Shown: one piece after another, positions 1-4,668 of the stretch
How the letters are laid out: every line of letters starts with the position of its first letter
Position numbering within the stretch: the stretch's first letter is position 1
Position numbers and translations under genes: made by a program
NCBI GenBank assembly: GCA_905236935.1
Contig: CAJOQL010000096.1
Span: 1 to 8,872 of the forward strand
Source of the DNA: an uncultured Bacilli bacterium
GTDB lineage: Bacteria > Bacillota_I > Bacilli_A > RF39 > UBA660
Direction of reading: 5' to 3'
Length of the DNA: 8,872 nt
Notes under the pieces: generated by a model
What the model was told of the DNA's origin: nothing
Database searches by the model: none
The model's input: only the letters and a program-made list of their open reading frames with translations

Positions 1-54
1 AAAGTTAATGAACTCATAATCTTCGGATTATTTATAATATTATTAACAATTTAA
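1..54 (+). CDS. Possible C-terminal tail of an upstream gene (partial)
   Basis: Reading from base 1, the first frame is open for 17 codons and stops at TAA 52-54. It gives a very hydrophobic tail (KVNELIIFGLFIILLTI) that could be a C-terminal membrane helix. The gap to the next start at 66 is 11 bases, which fits the packing of this window. The assignment is weak: a second frame also reads in from the left and stops at 17-19, and a UUCG hairpin lies inside the stretch, so the upstream gene may end earlier and this may be its 3' untranslated end. Confidence 0.3.
   Translation, partial: KVNELIIFGLFIILLTI
16..31 (+). other. Small UUCG tetraloop hairpin
   Basis: ATAATC (16-21) and GATTAT (26-31) pair perfectly around a TTCG loop (22-25), a very stable RNA tetraloop class. 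The downstream stretch is T-rich but has no clean T-run, so it is at best a weak terminator or a 3'-end protecting hairpin just before the gene at 66. Confidence 0.4.
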
Positions 55-65
55 TTACAAACATT

Positions 66-344
66 ATGTTTAATTTATTTAAGCGCATTCGTGCAGCTTT
101 TATACCTGTTATCGTTATCACAGGTAAAATTAAGTATAACGAAGAAACTAAGACTTATTTCTTTTGGCCTCATTATGCTAAAAGTAATGGACTTAAGCCT
201 TGCTACAATTTAGGAAGTTTTCCGAAACATCCTTGTAAGTTTGAAAATGCTACAAGTATTGGATTTTTCAATACTCTTACTCGTAGATTTGTTAGCTTTA
301 CAAATGGCGCTGATAGTGCTAAGATCCATATGATTGCAGATTAA
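66..344 (+). CDS. Small protein of unknown function (92 aa)
   Basis: I do not recognise this protein. It has 92 residues. The N-terminus is basic (FKRIR) followed by a short hydrophobic stretch (AAFIPVIVITG) that is too short for a confident membrane helix. The middle is rich in aromatic residues (YFFWPHY) and there are two cysteines (in KPCYN and HPCKF). The start ATG at 66 has the A/T-rich CATT-ATG context shared with several other genes here and no Shine-Dalgarno motif. Its TAA (342-344) is directly followed by the start at 346, so it is probably co-transcribed and translationally linked with the secreted protein gene downstream. Coding status is well supported by length and packing; function is not. 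Confidence 0.75.
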   Translation: MFNLFKRIRAAFIPVIVITGKIKYNEETKTYFFWPHYAKSNGLKPCYNLGSFPKHPCKFENATSIGFFNTLTRRFVSFTNGADSAKIHMIAD

Positions 345-345
345 T

Positions 346-714
346 ATGAAACGAATTATAATTTTTATACTCAGTATATTCCTGCTAACCGGGATTAATA
401 CAAATTACGCAAAAGCTATTGAAACCCCCAAAGAAGTCAATGCTAATGAAGATAAATGGGTAGAGCTTCAGGCTGTTATTATGCCCTTTGACTTAACTGT
501 CAATGCTGGTACTACAACTAAAGGTAATCCAAAATATTGGTTTACGATTGAAGGTATTGGTGATGTATCAATATCTGCTGCCAATTATAAAAAATATTCT
601 GCCAAAAGTGAATATATTGAACTTGTTAAATGGCAGAAAGGTAATAAATATAGATATACTACTAGAGCCAAAGGCAAGAATAATGTTGATTTAACTAAAT
701 TATTTCAAAAATAA
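346..714 (+). CDS. Small secreted/exported protein with signal peptide (122 aa)
   Basis: The N-terminus is a classical Sec signal peptide: basic MKR, a hydrophobic core (residues 4-15, IIIFILSIFLLT), then a polar region ending in Ala-Lys-Ala at 22-24, a good signal peptidase I site. There is no lipobox cysteine, so it is not a lipoprotein. The mature part (about 98 residues) has alternating hydrophobic and polar residues suggesting beta strands, and several Trp and Tyr (KWVEL, PKYWFTI, KYRYTT). The start at 346 is preferred over a possible in-frame TTG at 334 because it is an ATG, lies one base after the previous stop and places the basic residues at the N-terminus. A phage protein exported to the periplasm or cell surface could act in superinfection exclusion or envelope modification, but that is a guess; I recognise no family. 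Confidence 0.8.
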   Translation: MKRIIIFILSIFLLTGINTNYAKAIETPKEVNANEDKWVELQAVIMPFDLTVNAGTTTKGNPKYWFTIEGIGDVSISAANYKKYSAKSEYIELVKWQKGNKYRYTTRAKGKNNVDLTKLFQK

Positions 715-800
715 TTTGGATTTTTCATTTATTCTTATTATCTTGCTTTATAAATAGTAACAATACTTATATAAATATAAATAATAATACAATTAAAATT

Positions 801-1262
801 ATGACTAAAATTGCAGATATGCTCCCTGAAGAGCAAGCTAATGCTTTGCGTAAAGAATCTAATAAAGAAAGGCATTTTAATAAAAGCCCTCGCAGCTATG
901 TAAAGAGTGATGGTGCTGATATTATAAATAAAGCTATTGAAAAGTTTGGCAAAGAATCTGTTGAACTTGCCCTTCTTGTTAAAAATAATGCAGAAATTAG
1001 AAGGTTTACTTCTAAGAATATTATTTCTCATCTTATTAAAGAAGGCAAGCTTGGTGCAGAAGATAAGGTTCATGTTGAATTTCTTTGGAACAAATTTAAA
1101 GTTACAAAGAATGTTAATGGTAACAGTCTTTCAACAGAATATCTTTTTGAAGAACCTTTCTTTATTAAGAGTCTTGTAGATAGTTTTGAGCAGTTTAGCG
1201 GCAGTGCCAGTCAAACCATTGGTGCTTTTGCAAATGCTTATGAAATTAAAACTGACTTTTAA
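801..1262 (+). CDS. Protein of unknown function (153 aa)
   Basis: I do not recognise this protein. The N-terminal third is charged and helical in character (LPEEQANALRKESNKERHF), the middle contains helix-like segments (IINKAIEKFGKESVELALLV) and the C-terminal part is rich in aromatic residues (EEPFFIKSLVDSFEQF). It has no cysteines, no signal peptide and no membrane helix, so it is probably a soluble cytoplasmic protein. The start ATG at 801 follows an A/T-rich leader ending AAAATT and lacks a Shine-Dalgarno. The 86-base gap before it holds no gene and may contain its promoter. It is followed by the 1273-1355 inverted repeat, which could end its transcript. Confidence 0.8.
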   Translation: MTKIADMLPEEQANALRKESNKERHFNKSPRSYVKSDGADIINKAIEKFGKESVELALLVKNNAEIRRFTSKNIISHLIKEGKLGAEDKVHVEFLWNKFKVTKNVNGNSLSTEYLFEEPFFIKSLVDSFEQFSGSASQTIGAFANAYEIKTDF

Positions 1263-1272
1263 TATATAAATT

Positions 1273-1355
1273 AGAATACTAGTAGTAATTATATAACATA
1301 TAATAATTTTAGCATATCACCTTTGCTTTTGCTTGTTACTACTAGTATTCTTTTT
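1273..1355 (+). terminator. 16-bp perfect inverted repeat with T-run, possible terminator
   Basis: AGAATACTAGTAGTAA (1273-1288) is exactly complementary to 1336-1351, and the right arm is followed by a T-run to 1355. The 47-base loop (1289-1335) is much longer than in ordinary intrinsic terminators. It sits directly between the end of the 801 gene and the start at 1369. It could be a terminator, an RNA processing site or a structured element acting on the 1369 gene. The core TACTAGTA recurs at the hairpin before tRNA-Lys. Confidence 0.55.
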
Positions 1356-1368
1356 AAACTATAACATT

Positions 1369-1521
1369 ATGGATAAGCAGACAACAAATATAAACTCTGA
1401 TTATCTTCATAAAGACATTGATGATGTTGATACTTCAACTATGACAGATGAAGAGCTTGAGCAATATATTGACCAAAATTTTGGTTATATTGATGATGAT
1501 CTGTCTGATAAAAAATATTAG
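1369..1521 (+). CDS. Small acidic protein of unknown function (50 aa)
   Basis: This 50-residue protein is very acidic: runs of Asp and Glu (DIDDVDTSTMTDEELEQYID, YIDDDLSD) and only a few Lys. ATG at 1369 is chosen because it has the CATT-ATG context used by other genes here; the reading frame extends upstream only through the right arm of the inverted repeat. It ends with TAG at 1519-1521, two bases before the next start. I know no family for it. Small acidic phage proteins sometimes act as DNA mimics or bind host proteins, but nothing here shows that. Confidence 0.7.
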   Translation: MDKQTTNINSDYLHKDIDDVDTSTMTDEELEQYIDQNFGYIDDDLSDKKY

Positions 1522-1523
1522 TT

Positions 1524-1748
1524 ATGCTGCTTAAAGTTGATAAAGGGACTTGGATTGAGATTCCTAATGATTCTACTGAAGAGTTTAAACAAGCTAAACT
1601 CAAGCAATATGCTGATAAAAAAGCTGAAGAATTAAAAAAACTAAGAACACATTCCTATATTTATAAAGATGGCCCTAAGCCTAAAAATATAGGTAGTCTT
1701 TATGATAAAAGAGTTAGTTTAAACGAAATAATACATAATTTCAGATGA
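1524..1748 (+). CDS. Small Lys-rich protein of unknown function (74 aa)
   Basis: The 74-residue protein begins with a short beta-like segment (MLLKVDKGTWIEIPND), continues with a charged helix rich in Lys, Glu and Ala (about residues 18-42, EEFKQAKLKQYADKKAEELK) and ends with a basic tail. It starts two bases after the previous stop and its own TGA overlaps the next ATG by four bases (ATGA at 1745-1748), indicating translational coupling. I do not recognise a family. Confidence 0.75.
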   Translation: MLLKVDKGTWIEIPNDSTEEFKQAKLKQYADKKAEELKKLRTHSYIYKDGPKPKNIGSLYDKRVSLNEIIHNFR

Positions 1749-1975
1749 GAACAAATAAAAATTCTAGAGGAAAAATTACTCGTAGAAAATATACAAAAAC
1801 TATTACCATTAACAATGGTGTTGCTAGAAGCACCAATCAAAAGGTAACTAAAACTTTTATTCTTGAAAAAGAACCTAATAGCAGTAAAGGCCGTACATTA
1901 GGTGAAATGGTATATGAATCTTTAAATAGTCCTGCATATTTTGCATATATGAAAAGATTTGAATCAAGAAAATAA
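1745..1975 (+). CDS. Small basic protein of unknown function (76 aa)
   Basis: This protein is strongly basic, with many Lys and Arg especially in the first 20 residues (RTNKNSRGKITRRKYTK), which suggests nucleic acid or ribosome binding, though no motif is visible. The middle (KTITINNGVARSTNQKVTKT) looks like beta strands. It overlaps the preceding gene by ATGA and is the last gene before the first tRNA block. Confidence 0.75.
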   Translation: MRTNKNSRGKITRRKYTKTITINNGVARSTNQKVTKTFILEKEPNSSKGRTLGEMVYESLNSPAYFAYMKRFESRK

Positions 1976-1982
1976 GTTAATG

Positions 1983-2061
1983 GTAGTGTAACTATAAATA
2001 TCTACTATTATACATAGTATTGCGCTACATTGGCTAGTAGTCGTTGTGAAATGCCTACTAG
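1983..2061 (+). ncRNA. Two adjacent stem-loops ahead of tRNA-Lys
   Basis: The gap between the basic protein gene and tRNA-Lys is almost entirely paired. Stem-loop one: 1983-1991 pairs with 2020-2028 (9 bp, two G-U), then 1992-1995 with 2014-2017 after a two-base bulge. Stem-loop two: CTAGTAG (2034-2040) pairs with CTACTAG (2055-2061), then one mismatch and four more pairs capped by GTGA (2046-2049), a GNRA-type tetraloop. Only five bases separate stem two from the tRNA 5' end at 2067. It may be a processing leader, a small stable RNA or a terminator-like structure. No open frame of use is present. Confidence 0.45.
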
Positions 2062-2066
2062 TATTT

Positions 2067-2139
2067 GATTCCATAGCTCAATTGGTAGAGCACTGCACTT
2101 TTAATGCAGGGGTTGCAAGTTCAAGTCTTGTTGGAATCA
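2067..2139 (+). tRNA. tRNA-Lys (anticodon UUU)
   Basis: A complete cloverleaf is visible. The acceptor GATTCCA (2067-2073) pairs with TGGAATC (2132-2138), discriminator A2139. D stem GCTC/GAGC (2076-2079/2088-2091). Anticodon stem CTGCA/TGCAG (2093-2097/2105-2109) with loop CTTTTAA, anticodon TTT at 2100-2102. T stem 2115-2119/2127-2131 with loop TTCAAGT. CCA is not encoded. It decodes AAA, a very frequent codon in these genes. Confidence 0.95.
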
Positions 2140-2224
2140 CTAATCTTCATTCTGAAGATAATTTGGTTGTAGTTTTGTATTATTGCTTTTATAGTTGTTG
2201 TGAAACACTTATTATTGCTGGTTT
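2140..2224 (+). other. Spacer between two tRNAs with hairpins
   Basis: This 85-base spacer contains no plausible gene. A 7-bp hairpin with a three-base loop (ATCTTCA 2143-2149, TGAAGAT 2153-2159) begins four bases after tRNA-Lys and could guide 3' processing. A second copy of the motif GTTGTGAAAC occurs at 2197-2206, able to form GTT-GTGA-AAC, the same tip as in the hairpin before tRNA-Lys and in the terminator at 4606. Confidence 0.4.
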
Positions 2225-2328
2225 AGCTCTATAGCTCAGTGGTCAGAGCACTTAATTAAATAAGTTGTTAGTAGTGGTTAAACTTAATATAAATTAAGAG
2301 GTCATAGGTTCGAATCCTGTTAGAGCCG
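2225..2328 (+). tRNA. tRNA of undetermined type with ~31-nt insertion in the anticodon loop
   Basis: Everything outside the anticodon loop looks like a normal tRNA: acceptor 2226-2231 with 2321-2326 (6 bp, but an A-C mismatch 2225/2327 at the end), U8 and A9, D stem GCTC/GAGC (2234-2237/2246-2249) with GG in the loop, variable region AGGTC (2299-2303), T stem 2304-2308/2316-2320 with loop TTCGAAT. The anticodon stem CTTAA (2251-2255) pairs exactly with TTAAG (2294-2298). The enclosed loop is 38 bases instead of 7. Inside it TAAGTT (2261-2266) pairs with AACTTA (2281-2286), giving a helix, a 3+5 internal loop and a second helix with a 14-base end loop. Removing any contiguous 31 bases leaves anticodon AUA or AAA, neither usual in bacteria. 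It may be intron-containing, a decayed tRNA or a tRNA-like structure with another role. Confidence 0.55.
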
Positions 2329-2381
2329 CAAAAATAAATCAAAAAATATATTCTGATATCAATAATATAATAAATAATAAT

Positions 2382-2579
2382 ATGATTTGTATAAAGCTAC
2401 CAACAATTTATGTTGTTACTAAAAACAATGATATTTTTGAATATGCTGTAGATCAAACTAATACTCCTACATTAGAAGATATCAATAATTTTATTAAAAA
2501 AGAATACGGAGATAATTTTAAAGAACTAAGACTTGGTAATACTATTGGATACATAAGAAAACCTAATTATGAAAAATAA
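2382..2579 (+). CDS. Small protein of unknown function (65 aa)
   Basis: The 65-residue protein looks like a small alpha/beta fold: a first strand pair (KLPTIYVVTKNNDIFEYAVD), a helix (TLEDINNFIKKEYG) and a final strand pair (FKELRLGNTIGYIRK). It is not recognised. The start ATG at 2382 follows the A/T-rich end of the spacer after the interrupted tRNA. Its last codons overlap the next gene by 11 bases. Confidence 0.7.
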   Translation: MICIKLPTIYVVTKNNDIFEYAVDQTNTPTLEDINNFIKKEYGDNFKELRLGNTIGYIRKPNYEK

Positions 2580-2718
2580 AATTATTGAATTATATAAACA
2601 ATATAATAATTGTTTTGATGTAGCTGCTAGATTATGTCCTGCTGGTGTTACACACCAAGAATGGTTAGCATTTTATTATAAAGTTATTGATATAGTTAAA
2701 GAAAATAATTTATTATGA
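2569..2718 (+). CDS. Very small protein of unknown function (49 aa)
   Basis: An uninterrupted frame from ATG 2569 to TGA 2716-2718 encodes 49 residues beginning MKNKIIELYKQYNN, followed by FDVAARLCPAGVTHQEWLAF and a Lys-rich helical end. It overlaps the upstream gene by 11 bases and the downstream gene by the ATGA at 2715-2718, and leaves no gap, so this short frame is very likely a real gene. The helix-turn-helix-like spacing (FDVAARLCPAGVTHQEW) hints at a small DNA-binding or recruiting helix pair, but this is weak. Confidence 0.65.
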   Translation: MKNKIIELYKQYNNCFDVAARLCPAGVTHQEWLAFYYKVIDIVKENNLL

Positions 2719-2948
2719 TGTATAATTTTAAAGCTAATGTATATAATACTAGATTAGGCCCTGAATTTGGAACAACTGTTACTGCTACAATTATTGCTAA
2801 TGATAAAGAAGATGCTTATAAAGAAGCTGAAAAATCATTTAATAGATATGTTTATCATCTAGATGTTCATCATAATATTGATGCTAATGGCAAACTTAGA
2901 AAAACAATAAATAAATTTACTTATAATAATTTAGAACTATGTTTATAA
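2715..2948 (+). CDS. Small protein of unknown function (77 aa)
   Basis: The 77-residue protein has a strand (MYNFKANVYN), a strand (TTVTATIIAND) followed by a helix (KEDAYKEAEKSFNRYV), and a polar C-terminal part with HLDVHHNID. This looks like a small alpha/beta domain. Two adjacent ATG codons are possible starts (2715 or 2718); 2715 overlaps the upstream TGA and is the more likely. Its last three codons overlap the start of the following gene by 10 bases. No family recognised. Confidence 0.7.
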   Translation: MMYNFKANVYNTRLGPEFGTTVTATIIANDKEDAYKEAEKSFNRYVYHLDVHHNIDANGKLRKTINKFTYNNLELCL

Positions 2949-3130
2949 AATTTGCTAATAAAAATATAAATATTAATCATATAATTACTATCTATAAATT
3001 TAATGAGGGAAATAAATATTGTATAACAACAAATAATAATCAACTCATTGAAAAATATGATAGTAAAGAAGAAAGAGATAAAAGATTTAATAATATTATT
3101 CCTAAATTAAAAAGAAATATATGTTTATAG
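2939..3130 (+). CDS. Small protein, first copy of a tandem paralogous pair (63 aa)
   Basis: The protein starts MFIKFANKNININHIITIYK and ends with a charged helix containing KEERDKRFNNII. The next gene has the same layout (MFIEFAG..., then KEEQETRFNEII), so the two are tandem paralogs; the C-terminal part of the gene at 5193 belongs to the same family. Predicted shape: several beta strands and one C-terminal helix. The start lies inside the last codons of the previous gene (10-base overlap), an arrangement repeated in the second copy. Function unknown. Confidence 0.72.
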   Translation: MFIKFANKNININHIITIYKFNEGNKYCITTNNNQLIEKYDSKEERDKRFNNIIPKLKRNICL

Positions 3131-3324
3131 AATTTGCTGGTATGATGATAAATATTAATTTTATAGTTAATATTTATAAAATAAATTATGTAAGAAATAA
3201 CAAAAACTTTTATGATATAAATCTACAATTAAGTACTAGTAGTTCTATTATAAAAGAAATATATACTACTAAAGAAGAACAAGAAACAAGATTTAATGAA
3301 ATTATTGCAGAAATAAATAAATAA
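3121..3324 (+). CDS. Small protein, second copy of the tandem paralogous pair (67 aa)
   Basis: The 67-residue protein matches its upstream neighbour: MFIEFAG at the start, ININ-IV-NIYKIN in the first strands, and TKEEQETRFNEIIAEI in the C-terminal helix. The first 17 bases differ from those of the upstream copy at a single position, and it also begins inside the last codons of the preceding gene with a 10-base overlap. The central region is longer and Ser-rich (STSSSIIKEIY). Function unknown. A family-specific role in binding a host or phage partner is possible but not shown. Confidence 0.72.
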   Translation: MFIEFAGMMININFIVNIYKINYVRNNKNFYDINLQLSTSSSIIKEIYTTKEEQETRFNEIIAEINK

Positions 3325-3345
3325 ATATAATATTATTTTAATAAA

Positions 3346-3577
3346 ATGATAATTGAAGTTAAATATAATCCTGGTCAAGAAGTTTGGGTTATGAAAGATA
3401 ATAAGCCCCCTTAAACTTTTTGTACACACTATTGCTATTAATGCTGGCATAAATAATGATAAGAAAATAACATATGGGATATCATATAATCTTGCAAACG
3501 GTCTTCAAGGTGGAAAATTTAAAGAAGATGATATTTATGCAACTAAAGAAGATTTAAAAAATAGTGTATTTAAATAA
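3346..3577 (+). pseudogene. Small gene split by a +1 shift at a CCCCC run (76 aa if rejoined)
   Basis: From ATG 3346 the frame reads MIIEVKYNPGQEVWVMKDNK, then runs through CCCCC (3406-3410) to TAA at 3412-3414. In the next frame the coding continues without break from the C-run to TAA 3575-3577 (LKLFVHTIAINAG, then GISYNLANGLQGG and ATKEDLKNSVFK). Removing one C, or a +1 ribosomal shift with the proline tRNA re-pairing on CCC, gives one 76-residue protein. Layout (small N-terminal beta domain with GQ-VW, then a tail with KEDDIYATKEDL) resembles a widespread kind of small phage protein of unknown function. Options are a real frameshift mutation, a homopolymer sequencing error, or programmed frameshifting. 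Confidence 0.65.
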
Positions 3578-3806
3578 ATAACTACTCTGGTAGAAATAAA
3601 AATAAATAATATTATATATAAAGTTGCAAATTTATTATAATAGAATTTACAATTATTTCATATACCTACCATATAGAGAATTTAGTGTAATACTGTTGGT
3701 ATATGTAGTATTAAAAACTGTATTAGATAAAATATTAATATCAATACCATAATAGTTAGTTAAAGTACTGAAGTACAAAGATACTTTTAGACTATTAATT
3801 TTATAA
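3578..3806 (+). other. Structured gene-free spacer before tRNA-Leu
   Basis: No credible frame is present in this 229-base gap. Several hairpins are visible: CATATACC (3659-3666) with GGTATATG (3698-3705); GTATT-A-GATA (3720-3729) with TATC-AATAC (3739-3747), extended by AACT (3716-3719) with AGTT (3754-3757); and a small GTAC/GTAC hairpin (3765-3776). There is no T-run after any of them, so they are not simple terminators. The spacer may be a leader of the tRNA transcript or a small structured RNA. Confidence 0.4.
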
Positions 3807-3892
3807 GCCCCTGTGATGGAATGGTAGACATGAAGGACTTAAAATCCTTTGAGCTGAAAAAGTTCGTACGAGTTCGAATCTCGTCAAGGGCA
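3807..3892 (+). tRNA. tRNA-Leu (anticodon UAA)
   Basis: A class II tRNA with long variable arm. Acceptor GCCCCTG (3807-3813) pairs with CAAGGGC (3885-3891), with one C-A mismatch at the fifth pair; discriminator A3892. Anticodon stem AAGGA/TCCTT (3833-3837/3845-3849), loop CTTAAAA, anticodon TAA at 3840-3842. T stem 3868-3872/3880-3884 with loop TTCGAAT. CCA is not encoded. It reads TTA, the favoured Leu codon of these AT-rich genes. The acceptor mismatch is mildly unusual. Confidence 0.93.
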
Positions 3893-3918
3893 CTAAAATA
3901 AATAAATATATAATAAAT

Positions 3919-4245
3919 ATGGAAATAGATAATCATCATATTACACCTAGTTCAAATAATATTAATATTCAAAATTCTTATTCTATTAGAAAAAAATATT
4001 TTGATACATTTCTTAATAACATTAAAATCTTATATCCAAACAATAATGTTATTAAAAATAGAAAATTAGTTTCTCTTAAATTTGAGTGGGCTGTTCATAA
4101 TTTTATTTATGTTATTGCTGAATTTCTTGAATTAAACAATATTATGAATAGATGTAAAGATGTTGATTTAAATTGGCCTCAAAAATGGTATATTAATTGG
4201 GCATATAATATATTAGGAGTAATGATTTGGATATTTGTAAAATGA
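3919..4245 (+). CDS. Trp-rich protein of unknown function (108 aa)
   Basis: The first 25 residues are Asn/Ser-rich and polar. The rest is predicted helical and aromatic: KFEWAVHNFIYVIAEF, then RCKDVDLNWPQKWY, then INWAYNILGVMIWIFVK. The motif E-W-x-x-H-N followed later by K-D-V-D-L is reminiscent of small phage proteins I have seen as uncharacterised entries, so the family may be widespread, but no function is known to me. The C-terminal 18 residues are hydrophobic and could be a membrane or a buried helix. It starts 26 bases after tRNA-Leu and ends with TGA at 4243-4245, entering the large gene-free block. Confidence 0.72.
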   Translation: MEIDNHHITPSSNNINIQNSYSIRKKYFDTFLNNIKILYPNNNVIKNRKLVSLKFEWAVHNFIYVIAEFLELNNIMNRCKDVDLNWPQKWYINWAYNILGVMIWIFVK

Positions 4246-4640
4246 AAATAATTTATAATAATATCATAGAAATTATTTAAAAACTCGTAAACATTATAAT
4301 TAAATTAGACTTTAATCTTGATAATCTTATAGTAGTTGTAGATGCTATAAGAAAAATAAGAACTACTACAATAGTGAGAAGTTAAATAGTCTTGGATGCT
4401 TAGCACAATTATTTAATTGCTCAATGAAATAGGAGAATTATTAAATTATGAGGAATAACCTCTATTAATTCTCCTAATGATTTGATTATTATTTATAAAA
4501 TATATATTATTATTAGTGGTATCTCTATAGGAACAAGTACAATCTGTACATATTTAATTCAAACTAAACTGAGGTCTTTTATTCGCACCTATTGCCACTA
4601 ATATGAGTATAATTCGTTGTGAAACGAGTTATACTTTTTT
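4246..4640 (+). ncRNA. Candidate structured non-coding RNA region ending in a terminator
   Basis: These roughly 390 bases contain no gene in either strand that I can support, yet are rich in base pairing. In order: CTTATAG/CTATAAG (4326-4332/4345-4351), which competes with TAGTAGTT/AACTACTA (4330-4337/4361-4368); a 10-bp stem 4431-4440/4466-4475 holding an inner GAGG/CCTC hairpin (4450-4462); an 11-bp stem 4511-4521/4593-4603 continued by ATAGG/CCTAT (4527-4531/4588-4592) and holding GTACA/TGTAC (4537-4541/4545-4549); then the terminator at 4606. The presence of a strong terminator at the end of a gene-free stretch is what one expects of a small RNA gene. A promoter is not identified, so it could also be a long 3' untranslated region of the 3919 gene. 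Confidence 0.5.
4606..4640 (+). terminator. Strong intrinsic terminator
   Basis: AGTATAATTCGTT (4606-4618) pairs along all 13 positions (one G-U) with 4623-4635 around a GTGA tetraloop (4619-4622). It runs straight into six T bases (4635-4640). This is a textbook Rho-independent terminator although AT-rich. The loop tip GTT-GTGA-AAC is shared with hairpins near the tRNA-Lys. Confidence 0.88.
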
Positions 4641-4668
4641 AACCGAAATTATTAACATTTAAACCTAT

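Noticed and set aside
503..694. Open frame of 63 codons on the + strand
   Set aside because: It lies wholly within the signal-peptide protein gene in another frame and has Leu/Ile-rich shadow composition.
738..1073. Open frame of 111 codons on the minus strand
   Set aside because: It is antisense to the well-supported 801-1262 gene, and has the Phe/Ile-rich composition of a reversed AT-rich gene.
937..1179. Open frame of 80 codons on the + strand
   Set aside because: It lies inside the 801-1262 gene in another frame; no independent support.
1273..2061. CRISPR array from the repeated CTAGTAG/CTACTAG words
   Set aside because: The repeats are short, inverted and irregularly spaced; no direct repeats with uniform spacers occur.
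2046..2234. Open frame of 62 codons on the + strand
   Set aside because: It runs through tRNA-Lys and the spacer hairpins; the encoded sequence is a by-product of the tRNA.
2256..2293. Group I intron in the interrupted tRNA
   Set aside because: The insertion is about 31 bases, far too short for a group I intron core.
3229..3450. Minus-strand open frame
   Set aside because: Antisense to the second paralog and to the frameshifted gene, Phe/Ile-rich, no separate start context.
4371..4475. Further tRNA in the large gene-free block
   Set aside because: No T-loop (TTCGA/TTCAA between 5-bp arms) and no acceptor closing pair could be found.
4603..4662. 19-codon frame starting with ATG over the terminator
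   Set aside because: It is built from the hairpin arms and T-run of the terminator; too short and not coupled to a gene.
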